From positions 31,735 to 95,734 of the forward strand of contig NZ_OCNJ01000013.1 of the NCBI RefSeq assembly GCF_900230255.1: a stretch of 64,000 nt of DNA, read 5' to 3'. The notes under the pieces are model-generated. The model made no database searches. It saw only the letters and a program-made list of their open reading frames with translations, and was not told the origin of the DNA. A program made the position numbers and the translations under genes. This stretch comes from Caenispirillum bisanense. Its GTDB lineage: Bacteria; Pseudomonadota; Alphaproteobacteria; Rhodospirillales; Rhodospirillaceae. Positions 8,716 to 18,993 of this stretch are shown here, piece by piece; position 1 is the stretch's first letter; each line of letters opens with the position of its first letter.

Positions 8716-9177
8716 TCAAGGCGTCAGGCGCAGCACCTGGGTCGGCCGCCCGCCGGCGTCGCACGACACGCCGTCGGCCGTCACCAGCACCGTCACGTTC
8801 CGGCGGAAGGCCGAGAACAGCGCGCTGTCGACCACGTCGATGGGCGTGTCGAACCGTACGCCCAGGCGGTAGAGCCCGCCGGGCAGCGCCTTGACCTCCA
8901 TCACCCGCGCCGTGAACGGCCGCTTCAGGTAGACGCCACGCACCGGCGAGCCGACGGCGGGCAGCGGCGGCCTGGGGTGGTCGGGCTCCGCCGCGGGTGG
9001 GGACTCGGGCGCGGCGGCGGAGAAGGTGTTCCAGTCGCGCCGGCCATGCAGCGCGGCCACCGCCTCCAGCGCCTCGGCGTGGCTGAGCGGTCGGCCGGCG
9101 GCCTGGAAGTGGGCGCGCAGGCGCTTGGCCTGGGCCTTGGCGGCCGCGGCGGTGGGAAGGGTGTCGTCGAGGGTCAT
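8716..9177 (-). CDS. Glyoxalase-superfamily-associated N-terminal domain protein (153 aa)
   Basis: Residues 10-52 (AAAAKAQAKRLRAHF...LSHAEALEAVAALHGRRDWNTF) match the short helical module usually found before a glyoxalase-like domain. Here it is followed instead by a proline-rich linker and an about 80-residue beta-rich domain (VRGVYLKRPFTARVMEVKAL...) that I do not recognise. The function is unknown. The ATG at 9177 was chosen because the module begins immediately after it; the ORF upstream is open but not family-like. Confidence 0.6.
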   Translation of the reverse strand: MTLDDTLPTAAAAKAQAKRLRAHFQAAGRPLSHAEALEAVAALHGRRDWNTFSAAAPESPPAAEPDHPRPPLPAVGSPVRGVYLKRPFTARVMEVKALPGGLYRLGVRFDTPIDVVDSALFSAFRRNVTVLVTADGVSCDAGGRPTQVLRLTP

Positions 9178-9501
9178 CGTCCCTCGTCCTGGCGGACGGA
9201 CCGCAGCGGGTCGCGGGGGCTCGCATTGCCGCCCCGGGTCCGTCCCATGACGGAAACGACGGGTCAGGCGGAGAAACCGGACGTTCACCATCCCCGAAGG
9301 GGCGAGCGGCGGGCCGTCCGAGGCCCGGGACCGGCACCTTACGACCGGCCGAAGGGCCGGTCAACCGGGACCCGAGGGGCGGCCTTCGTCCTGCCTTTCG
9401 TCGTGCGGATTAGACCGTCCCGCTAGGTTGCCTGTCCACAGAATTAGCCCCACCATCGACGTGTGTGGGATCTGGTGCTCGCGTCCAAGGGGAGCAGGGA
9501 C
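9178..9501. other. Intergenic region without a supported gene
   Basis: This 324-bp stretch between the divergent genes at 9177 and 9502 holds a GC-rich hairpin (GACCGGCC/GGCCGGTC near 9341-9360) and no convincing coding sequence. It presumably carries both promoters, but no strong -35/-10 pair stands out. Confidence 0.4.
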
Positions 9502-9738
9502 ATGGCACTGCAACAATGGCTGCCGATCATAGATCGTGTCGGCATCTTCGCGGTGAGCCTGGGTGGGGTGGCGATCGCCTCGCAGGTCGCCGTCGCCTGG
9601 ACGACGCTGCGCGCCCGGGCCAACGGGGCGACGCGCACGGAAGCGCGCGCCCGCGGCCGTGACGCCGGCATCGTCACCCTTCTGGTGGCGGTGCTGCTGC
9701 TGGCGACCGCCGCCACCCTCGGCCTGTGGGAGATGTGA
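9502..9738 (+). CDS. Small two-helix membrane protein (78 aa)
   Basis: Two hydrophobic segments (about 10-33 and 55-75) flank a basic, arginine-rich cytoplasmic loop (RARANGATRTEARARGRD). The ATG at 9502 has a good GGGAGCAGGGA site upstream. No family is recognised. It is convergent with the acylphosphatase gene 16 bp away. Confidence 0.5.
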   Translation: MALQQWLPIIDRVGIFAVSLGGVAIASQVAVAWTTLRARANGATRTEARARGRDAGIVTLLVAVLLLATAATLGLWEM

Positions 9739-9754
9739 GCGGCGGCGCCGGTCG

Positions 9755-10033
9755 TCAGACCGTCGCCAGCTGCTCGAACCCGTCGCCGTCCGGCACCTCG
9801 TCGGCGGGACGGGCGTGGACGGCCGCCACCCGGGCGGCGGGCGGGCCGTCCTTGCAGCGCGCCAGCATTTCGTCCACCACCGCCGCCGGACCGTGGAACA
9901 GCGCCTCCACCGACCCGTCGGAGCGGTTGCGCACCCAGCCCGCGAGGCCGAGGGAGCGCGCCGTCTGCCGCGTCCAGCCGCGATACCACACGCCCTGCAC
10001 CTGGCCTTCGATGCGCGCGTGAACCGTCTTCAT
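9755..10033 (-). CDS. acyP: Acylphosphatase
   Basis: This 92-residue protein is the typical acylphosphatase length. It contains the signature GQVQGVWYRGWTRQTARSLGLAGWVRN, with the phosphate-binding arginine in the VWYRG motif and the catalytic asparagine in GWVRN. It hydrolyses the carboxyl-phosphate bond of acyl phosphates. The internal ATG at 10033, preceded by AGGAG 8 nt away, gives the family N-terminus; an ATG 11 codons upstream is less likely. Confidence 0.9.
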   Translation of the reverse strand: MKTVHARIEGQVQGVWYRGWTRQTARSLGLAGWVRNRSDGSVEALFHGPAAVVDEMLARCKDGPPAARVAAVHARPADEVPDGDGFEQLATV

Positions 10034-10088
10034 CTCCGTCGTCTCCTGCTGCTGTGTCTCGCCCATGGCAGGACTATCAACGCGCAGC

Positions 10089-12413
<2,325 letters not shown>

Positions 12414-12534
12414 CGGCCTGCCTTAACCAGATTGCAGTTAATCGCGCGAAGCGCGGGCTTCCCGGCGGCTTTATAGCCTGTTCCGCCGCCCTTGCCCATG
12501 GGGCAGACATGCGGCGGCGCAGCAAACCGACCGA

Positions 12535-14874
12535 TCATTCGGCGGCGGCTGCCGGCCCCGCCGCCGCCTGGATCGCCCGCCACACCTTCAATGGCGTCGC
12601 CGGCATGTCGATATGCGTCACCCCGAGCGGCGCCAGGGCGTCCAGCACGGCCGACACGGCGGCCGGGGTCGCGCCGATGGTCCCCGCCTCGCCGGCGCCC
12701 TTCACCCCGAGAAGGTTGGTGCGGCACGGGATCTCGACGGTCGAGAAGTCGATGTCGGGCAGCAGGTCGGCGCGCGGCAGGGCGTAGTCCATGAGCGAGC
12801 CGGTGAGCAGCTGCGCCGTCCCCGGCTCGTAGACCACTTCCTCCAGCAGCGCCTGCCCGACGCCCTGGCACAGGCCGCCGATGATCTGGCCCTTCAGCAG
12901 CAGCGGGTTGATGACGACGCCGACATCGTCCACCACCCAATAGCCCACCACGCGCACCGCGCCGGTGCCGGGGTCGACCTCCACCTCGCAGATGTGGCAG
13001 CCGTTGGGATAGGTGGCTTCCGGCGGCGTCCAGGCGGCCTGTTCCTTCAGGCCCGTCGCTTCCGGCACCACGGCCGGATCGAAGGCGGCGGCGGCGACTT
13101 CGGCCAGCGTCTTCACCTGGTTGGTGCCGCGGGCGCGGAAGGTGCCGTCATCGAAGCTCACGTCCTCGGCCGGCACGTCGAGCAGGCGGGCGGCGATGCC
13201 CTTGCCCGTCGCGATCACCTTGTCCACCGCCTGCGACAGCGAGGCGCCTCCGACCGGCAGCGAGCGCGAGCCGCCGGTGCCCTTGCCGGTCGGTACCACG
13301 GCGGTATCGCCCTGAACCACGCGGATGCGATCCACCGGCAGACCCAGTTCCGCCGCCACCATCTGGGCGTAGGCGGTCTCGTGGCCCTGGCCGCTCGACT
13401 GGGTGCCGATGAGCACGGTGGCGCTGCCGTCGGCGTCCAGGTGCAGGTGCGCCGTCTCGTCGCCGCCACCGCCGCAGGCCTCGATGTAATAGGACATGCC
13501 GAGGCCGCGCAGCATGCCGCGGGCTTTCGCTTCAGCCCGCCGCGCCTCGAACCCGGCCCAGTCGGCGCGGCGCATGCAGGCGTCCATGAGGCGGGCGAAC
13601 TCGCCCGAGTCGTAGGTCTTGCCGAGCGCCGTGCGGTAGGGCATGGCCTCCGGCGGGATGAAGTTGCGCCGCCGCACCTCCTCGCGCGGAAGGCCGAGGC
13701 GGCGGGCCGTCGCTTCCACCAGACGCTCGATCACATAGGCCGCCTCGGGCCGGCCGGCGCCGCGGTAGGCGTCCACCGGCGCCGTATTGGTGACCATGCA
13801 GCGCACCCGCACGTGCGCCACCGGGATGGCGTAGACGCCGGTCATCATGGCGCTGCCGGCCATGGTGGGCACGAAGGCGCCGTATTGCGAGACGTAAGCG
13901 CCGACGTTGGCGCGGATGTCGACGCGGATGGCGCGGATGCACCCGTCGGCGTCAACGGCGGCCTCGGCGTGGGTGAGGTGGTCGCGGCCGTGGGTGTCGT
14001 TCTGGAAGCCCTCGCCGCGGTCGGCGATCCACTTCACCGGCCGCCCGACCGTGCGCGCCGCCAGCAGCACCAGGGCCTGTTCGTGGAACAGGAACATGCG
14101 CATGCCGAAGCCGCCGCCGACGTCGGGGCAGACCACCCGCAGCGACTCCTTGTCCACCTTCAGCACCGCCGTTGCCAGCCAGTCGCGCAACAGGTGGGAG
14201 CCCTGGCTGCCGGTGGTGAGGGTGAAGGCGCCCGCCGCAGCGTCCCATTCGCCGATGGCGCCGCGCGGCTCCAGCGGAGTCGGGGCGAGGCGGCTGTTCA
14301 CCAGATCGAGCGCCACCACATGCGCCGCGCCGGCGAAGGCCTCCGCCACGCCCGCCGCGTCGCCCATATCCCAATGGAGCAGCACGTTGCCCGGCGCCTC
14401 GTCCCACAGGGCCGGCGCATCGGGCGCGGAGGCTTCCGCCAGATCGGCGACGGCCGGCAGGTCCTCGACGTCGAGCATCACGGCCTCGGCGGCGGCGCGC
14501 GCCTGTTCGAGCGTCTCGGCGACGACGAAGGCCACCGGCTCGCCGACGTAGCGCACCCGCTCGCGGGCCAGCACGGGGCGCGGCAGCAGCGGCATCTTGC
14601 CGCCGTCGGAGCCGCGCGGCAGCACCCCGACCGGCAGGTCGCCGATGCCCTGCGCCGCCAGATCGTCGGCGGTGAGCACGGCGAGCACGCCCGGCATCTC
14701 CCGCGCCGCCATTACGTCCAGCTCGCGGATGACGCCGTGGGCGAAGGGGCTGCGCACCACGACGCCGACGGTTTCGCCGGGCAGGCGGATGTCGTCGGTG
14801 TAGCGCCCGGTGCCGGTGAGGAACCGCTGGTCCTCCACGCGCCGCAGCGCCTGCCCCATGCCGAACCGTCCCAT
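12535..14874 (-). CDS. Xanthine dehydrogenase/CoxL-type molybdopterin-binding subunit (form II)
   Basis: This large subunit (779 aa) of the molybdenum hydroxylase family begins with GMGQALRRVEDQRFLTGTGRYTDD and carries the active-site loop AYRGAGR (369-375), which marks form II CoxL-like proteins rather than true CO dehydrogenase (form I, AYXCSFR). The catalytic glutamate lies in GAGEAGTIG (Glu729). Normally a FAD subunit and a 2Fe-2S subunit are encoded next to it; neither is present here. A GntR regulator gene sits just upstream on the same strand. The substrate is unknown. Confidence 0.88.
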   Translation of the reverse strand: MGRFGMGQALRRVEDQRFLTGTGRYTDDIRLPGETVGVVVRSPFAHGVIRELDVMAAREMPGVLAVLTADDLAAQGIGDLPVGVLPRGSDGGKMPLLPRPVLARERVRYVGEPVAFVVAETLEQARAAAEAVMLDVEDLPAVADLAEASAPDAPALWDEAPGNVLLHWDMGDAAGVAEAFAGAAHVVALDLVNSRLAPTPLEPRGAIGEWDAAAGAFTLTTGSQGSHLLRDWLATAVLKVDKESLRVVCPDVGGGFGMRMFLFHEQALVLLAARTVGRPVKWIADRGEGFQNDTHGRDHLTHAEAAVDADGCIRAIRVDIRANVGAYVSQYGAFVPTMAGSAMMTGVYAIPVAHVRVRCMVTNTAPVDAYRGAGRPEAAYVIERLVEATARRLGLPREEVRRRNFIPPEAMPYRTALGKTYDSGEFARLMDACMRRADWAGFEARRAEAKARGMLRGLGMSYYIEACGGGGDETAHLHLDADGSATVLIGTQSSGQGHETAYAQMVAAELGLPVDRIRVVQGDTAVVPTGKGTGGSRSLPVGGASLSQAVDKVIATGKGIAARLLDVPAEDVSFDDGTFRARGTNQVKTLAEVAAAAFDPAVVPEATGLKEQAAWTPPEATYPNGCHICEVEVDPGTGAVRVVGYWVVDDVGVVINPLLLKGQIIGGLCQGVGQALLEEVVYEPGTAQLLTGSLMDYALPRADLLPDIDFSTVEIPCRTNLLGVKGAGEAGTIGATPAAVSAVLDALAPLGVTHIDMPATPLKVWRAIQAAAGPAAAAE

Positions 14875-14959
14875 GCGTCACCTCCGGTAGCCGAGCGATC
14901 GGCTCGACCATACCGGATGGCTCGCCCGGCGGGAAGGAAGCGCGCGTCCGATGGGCCGT

Positions 14960-15652
14960 TTACGCGCCCTCCCGCTCCGCCAGGAAGGCCTCCAGCGAGA
15001 CTTGCGCCTGCTCGACGTGCGCCACCACCACCCGGCAGGCGGCCTCGGCGTCGCCGGCGCGGCAGGCGGCGAGCAGGGCGCGGTGTTCCTCCTGCGACGG
15101 CCGGTTGTAGTCGAGCGCCGCCATCTGGAAGCGCAGGTAGCGGTCCACCGCCGCCAGGTGCTGCTCCACGAGGCCCAGCAGGCGCGGCAGGCCGCAGCGG
15201 GCGTAGAGGGTCATGTGGAAGCGGCGGTTCAGCTCGCCCATGCGGCCGGCGTCGGTCTCGGCGTCCATTTCCGCCGCCAGATCGGCCGCGAGGTCGAGGT
15301 CGGCCGCCGTCAGGTGCGGCAGCGAGGCGCGCAGGGCCGCCGGCTCCAGCGCCGCCCGGATGGCGCCGATGTCGGCCATGTCGGCGGCGGAAATCTCGGC
15401 CACCACGGCGCCCCGGTGGGGGTGGAACTCCACCAGCGCGCGGGCCTCCAGCTGGCGCAGCGCCTCGCGCACCGGCATGCGGCTGACGCCGAAGGCCGTG
15501 GCGATGTCCTCCTGGCGCAACGGCGCGCCGCCCGGCACGGCGCCCGACAGGATGGCGTCGCGCAGGGCCGCCTCGATGAACTCCGTTGCCGTGCGGAAGC
15601 GCGGCCGGTGGCGCGCGACGAAGGCCGAAAGGTCGAGGGGCGGCTGGGTCAT
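14960..15652 (-). CDS. GntR-family regulator with FCD domain
   Basis: The N-terminal winged helix (about 18-75; RQEDIATAFGVSRMPVREALRQLEARALV) is followed by an all-helical FCD ligand-binding domain with the metal-site histidines and acidic residues (MGELNRRFHMTLY, EEHRALLAA, VVAHVEQA). The start at 15652 follows a weak site; 12 more residues are possible upstream. It is divergent from benE, with a perfect palindrome between them, and upstream of the CoxL-like gene, so it probably controls one or both. Confidence 0.9.
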   Translation of the reverse strand: MTQPPLDLSAFVARHRPRFRTATEFIEAALRDAILSGAVPGGAPLRQEDIATAFGVSRMPVREALRQLEARALVEFHPHRGAVVAEISAADMADIGAIRAALEPAALRASLPHLTAADLDLAADLAAEMDAETDAGRMGELNRRFHMTLYARCGLPRLLGLVEQHLAAVDRYLRFQMAALDYNRPSQEEHRALLAACRAGDAEAACRVVVAHVEQAQVSLEAFLAEREGA

Positions 15653-15675
15653 GACAGGCGGCGCACCTTGCGTGG

Positions 15676-15691
15676 ATATTGGATCCAATAT
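15676..15691. promoter_or_regulatory. Palindromic operator between the GntR gene and benE
   Basis: ATATTGGATCCAATAT is a perfect 16-bp palindrome centred in the 72-bp gap between the divergent start codons. TTGGATCCAA-type palindromes are typical targets of FCD-type GntR regulators, so it is most likely the binding site of the adjacent regulator. Confidence 0.75.
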
Positions 15692-15724
15692 ACGCTTCCC
15701 CGACTGAACAGGGGAGCACGAACC

Positions 15725-16942
15725 ATGGCATCATCGACAGCGGGCCGCGGCCTGTCCACCCAGGCGGCCGCGACCGGCGTGCTGGTGGCGCTGGTGGGCT
15801 ACGCCAGTTCCGTGGCGGTGGTCATCCAGGGGCTGACGGCGGTGGGCGCGAGCCCGGCGCAGGTGGTGTCGGCGCTGGTGGGCGTCGGGCTCGCCATGGG
15901 ACTGCCGGCCATGATCCTCAGCCGCTGGACGCGCATGCCCGTGAGCATCGCCTGGACGACGCCCGGCATGGCCCTGCTGGCCGGCGGCGCGGCGGTGGAG
16001 GGCGGATTCGCCGCAGCCGTCGGCGCCTTCGTGGTCACCGGCGCGCTGGTCATGCTCGCCGGGTTGTGGGCGCCGCTCGGACGGTGGGTGGCGGCCATCC
16101 CCAAGCCCATCGCCAACGCCATGCTGGCCGGCATCCTTCTGAAGCTGTGCCTGGCGCCTTTCGTCGCCGTCGGGCAGGCGCCGGTGGTGGCGCTGCTGGT
16201 GCTGGCGACGTGGATCGTCGTCGGCCGCGTCGCCCGCCTCTACGCCGTGCCGGCCGCCGTCGCCGTGGCGCTGGCCGCCATGGTGGTGCAGGCCCCGGCC
16301 GGCGCGGCGGACGGCTTCGCGTGGCCGGCGGTGACCCTGGTGACGCCGGTGTTCACCGTAGAGGCGCTGATCGGCCTCGCCCTGCCGCTGTTCGTGGTGA
16401 CCATGGCGTCGCAGAACATCCCCGGCCTCGCCGTGCTGCACACCTTCGGCTACCGCCCCAAGGTGCCGCCGCTGTTCCTGCTGACGGGTGCGGCCTCGGT
16501 GGTCACGGCGCCGCTCGGCGCCCCGACCGTGAACCTCGCCGCCATCACCGCCGCCCTCTGCGCCGGCCCCGACGCCGACGCCGACCGCGGCCGGCGCTGG
16601 CAGGCGGCCTTCGTCGGCGGCCTCGGCTACATCGCGCTCGGGGTGCTGGCGGCGGTGACGGCGGCGCTGGTGCTGCGCTCGCCGCCCATCCTCATCGAGG
16701 CGGTGGCCGGCCTCGCCCTGGTCAACGCCTTCGGCGGCGCCGTGCAAGGCGCCGTGCAGGACGAGGACTACCGCCTGCCCGCCCTCATGACCCTGCTCAC
16801 CACCGCGTCGGGCCTGACGCTGGGCGGCATCGGCTCGGCCTTCTGGGGGCTGGTGATCGGCGGCGTGCTGGTTCTGCTGCACCGCCGCAGCGTGCCCGCC
16901 GCAGCGCCCGCCACCGCAACGCGAGATTCCGGAACACAATAA
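15725..16942 (+). CDS. benE: BenE-family benzoate/H+ symporter-like transporter
   Basis: The 405-residue membrane protein has about 12 hydrophobic segments and BenE-family motifs, including LSRWTRMPVSIAWTTPGMALLA, PLGRWVAAIPKPIANAMLAGILL, VTMASQNIPGLAVL and LGAPTVNLAAITAALCAG. The family imports benzoate or related aromatic acids by proton symport. No benzoate-degrading enzymes are nearby, so the physiological substrate may differ. The ATG at 15725 lies 34 bp past the GntR palindrome. Confidence 0.88.
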   Translation: MASSTAGRGLSTQAAATGVLVALVGYASSVAVVIQGLTAVGASPAQVVSALVGVGLAMGLPAMILSRWTRMPVSIAWTTPGMALLAGGAAVEGGFAAAVGAFVVTGALVMLAGLWAPLGRWVAAIPKPIANAMLAGILLKLCLAPFVAVGQAPVVALLVLATWIVVGRVARLYAVPAAVAVALAAMVVQAPAGAADGFAWPAVTLVTPVFTVEALIGLALPLFVVTMASQNIPGLAVLHTFGYRPKVPPLFLLTGAASVVTAPLGAPTVNLAAITAALCAGPDADADRGRRWQAAFVGGLGYIALGVLAAVTAALVLRSPPILIEAVAGLALVNAFGGAVQGAVQDEDYRLPALMTLLTTASGLTLGGIGSAFWGLVIGGVLVLLHRRSVPAAAPATATRDSGTQ

Positions 16943-17001
16943 GAACATGCTGTGCTAGCATGGCGGCCGTCCACCCTTCATCCCCCAGAGGAGGATCCGT
17001 C

Positions 17002-17475
17002 ATGGTCGAGCCCGTTCCCGCCGCCTACGGCGCCGTCACCGCCTATCTCACCGTCGCCGACGCCGCCGCCGCCCTCGACTGGTACGCCAAGGTCCTGGGC
17101 GCCGAGGAACTCATGCGCATGGACTTCGGCGACGGCCGCATCGGCCATGGCGAGATGCGCCTCGGCGACCGCATCGTCATGCTGTCGGGCGAGTTTCCCG
17201 AGATGGGCGCCCGCAGCCCGCAGCACTACGGCGGCAGCCCGGTCGGCCTGCTGCTCTACGTACCCGACGTCGACGCCCTGGCGGCGCGGGCGGTGGAGGC
17301 CGGCGCGAGCCTCGCCTCGCCGGTGGAAACCCAGTTCTACGGCGACCGCATGGGGACGATGATCGACCCCTTCGGCCACAAGTGGTTCATCGCCACCCAC
17401 GTCGAGGACGTGCCGCCCGAGGAGATGGAACGCCGCGCCGCCGCCTGGCGGACCGAGCAGGCGGCCAAGGGCTGA
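17002..17475 (+). CDS. VOC-family (PhnB/glyoxalase-like) protein
   Basis: This single-domain protein (157 aa) of the vicinal oxygen chelate superfamily has paired beta-alpha-beta-beta-beta modules (VTAYLTVADAAAALDWYAKVLGAEE and VGLLLYVPDVDALAARAVEAGA). The ending DRMGTMIDPFGHKWFIATHVEDV is typical of PhnB-like proteins. The enzymatic role is unknown. A good GGAGGATCC site precedes the ATG. It is downstream of benE but separated by about 60 bp. Confidence 0.85.
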   Translation: MVEPVPAAYGAVTAYLTVADAAAALDWYAKVLGAEELMRMDFGDGRIGHGEMRLGDRIVMLSGEFPEMGARSPQHYGGSPVGLLLYVPDVDALAARAVEAGASLASPVETQFYGDRMGTMIDPFGHKWFIATHVEDVPPEEMERRAAAWRTEQAAKG

Positions 17476-17586
17476 GCGTCCCGCCAGGCCGGCGTCCCGC
17501 CGCGGGCGGCCCCGCCGCGGCGGCCACAACGGCCCGTGCCTCGGCGGACGACCGTGCTACCCTGAAGCCTTGCACCAGACGCAGGG

Positions 17587-17614
17587 GCGGCCGGCGGAAC
17601 CCTCCGCCGGCCGC
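17587..17614. other. Perfect 12-bp stem-loop before the Bcr/CflA gene
   Basis: GCGGCCGGCGGA (17587-17598) pairs perfectly with TCCGCCGGCCGC (17603-17614) around a 4-nt loop. No T-run follows, so a factor-independent terminator is unlikely. It could be a leader structure of the exporter mRNA or the end of the VOC transcript. Confidence 0.45.
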
Positions 17615-17669
17615 TGCCGTTGTCGGTCGCCGCCCCACCGCCCCCAGCCACCGCACACCAGGAGCCCGC

Positions 17670-18902
17670 ATGGCCCGTAGCACCAGCGACACCGCCCGCG
17701 CCGAGGACATGGCCTTCGGCGAGTTCGTGGCGATCGTCGCGCTGATGATGGCCCTGACGGCGCTGTCCATCGACATCATGCTGGTGGCGCTGCCCGACAT
17801 CGCGGCGAGCTACGCCCTGTCGGACCCCAACGACCGCCAGTTGGTCATCACCGCCTACCTGCTCGGCTTCGCCGCCGGGCAGCCGGTGTGCGGCCCCCTG
17901 TCCGACCGCTTCGGGCGCAAGCCGGTGCTGGCCGCCGGCATCCTGGTGTTCGGCGTGGGGTCGCTCGGCGCCCTGGCGGCGCCGGACTTCGGCTGGCTGC
18001 TGTGGGCGCGGGCGCTGATGGGCCTGGGGGCGGCGGCGCCGCGCATCATGGCCATTTCCATCGTGCGCGACCGTTTCGCCGGGCGCGGCATGGCGCGCGT
18101 CATGTCCTTCGTCATGATGATCTTCATCATCATCCCCATCATCGCGCCGTCGCTCGGCGCCCTCATCCTGCTCGGCGGCGACTGGCACTGGATCTTCGCC
18201 GCCCTGTTCGCCGTCGGCCTGCTGCTGCTCGCCTGGACCGGCATCCGTCTGCCCGAAACCCTGCCGCCGGCCAAGCGCCGGCCGCTGTCGCTCGGCTCCG
18301 TCGGCGAAGCTGCCCGCACGGTGGTGACGACGCGCCAGACGGTGGGGTACACGGTCGCCATGGGCTTCATGTTCGGCGCACTCATGACCTACATCGGCAG
18401 CGCCCAGCAGGTGTTCATGGACGCCTACGACGTGTCCGCCGAGGTTTTCCCGCTGCTGTTCGCCCTGGTCGCCTCGGTCATGGCGCTGGCGTCGCTGACC
18501 AACGCCCGGCTGGTGGAGCGCATCGGCATGCGGCGGGTGTCGCACGCCGCCCTGCTCGGCTTCGTCGCCGCCGGCGCGGTGCTGGCCGCGTTCGGCTTCC
18601 CCGGCCATCCGCCGCTGGCGGTGCTGGTGGCCTTCCTGATGGTCACCTTCTTCTGCTTCGGCCTCATCGCGCCCAACTTCAACGCGCTCGCCATGGAGCC
18701 GCTCGGCCACATCGCCGGCATGGGCTCGTCCTTGACCGGCTTCTACGGCACCGCCGGCGGCGCCGTGTTCGGCTGGCTGGCGGGCCAGGCCTACGACGGC
18801 ACGGTGCAGCCGCTCACCATGGGCTTCGCGGCCTTCGGCGTGCTCGCCCTGGTCTGCGTGCTGGTGACCGAGCGCGGCCGGCTGTTCGGCGGCCACCACT
18901 AG
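17670..18902 (+). CDS. Bcr/CflA-type MFS drug exporter
   Basis: The 410-residue transporter has 12 predicted helices. It has the DHA1 features ALSIDIMLVALPDIAASY in TM1, GPLSDRFGRKPVLAAG (motif A) in loop 2-3, ALMGLGAAAPRIMAISIVRDRF in TM4, and IIPIIAPSLGALIL (motif C-like) in TM5. These mark the Bcr/CflA branch of drug/H+ antiporters. The substrate is unknown. The ATG at 17670 follows GGAG. Confidence 0.88.
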   Translation: MARSTSDTARAEDMAFGEFVAIVALMMALTALSIDIMLVALPDIAASYALSDPNDRQLVITAYLLGFAAGQPVCGPLSDRFGRKPVLAAGILVFGVGSLGALAAPDFGWLLWARALMGLGAAAPRIMAISIVRDRFAGRGMARVMSFVMMIFIIIPIIAPSLGALILLGGDWHWIFAALFAVGLLLLAWTGIRLPETLPPAKRRPLSLGSVGEAARTVVTTRQTVGYTVAMGFMFGALMTYIGSAQQVFMDAYDVSAEVFPLLFALVASVMALASLTNARLVERIGMRRVSHAALLGFVAAGAVLAAFGFPGHPPLAVLVAFLMVTFFCFGLIAPNFNALAMEPLGHIAGMGSSLTGFYGTAGGAVFGWLAGQAYDGTVQPLTMGFAAFGVLALVCVLVTERGRLFGGHH

Positions 18903-18993
18903 CAGCGAAGTTTCCACGGCAGGGTCCATTTGGCACGTTCTCTCCGGCTTGCGCCTCGGCTACTCTGTGGCCGGGGCAGGCGTGGGGACGATC

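Noticed and set aside
17587..17614. The 12-bp stem-loop as a Rho-independent terminator
   Set aside because: There is no T-run on either side, so it is listed only as a hairpin.
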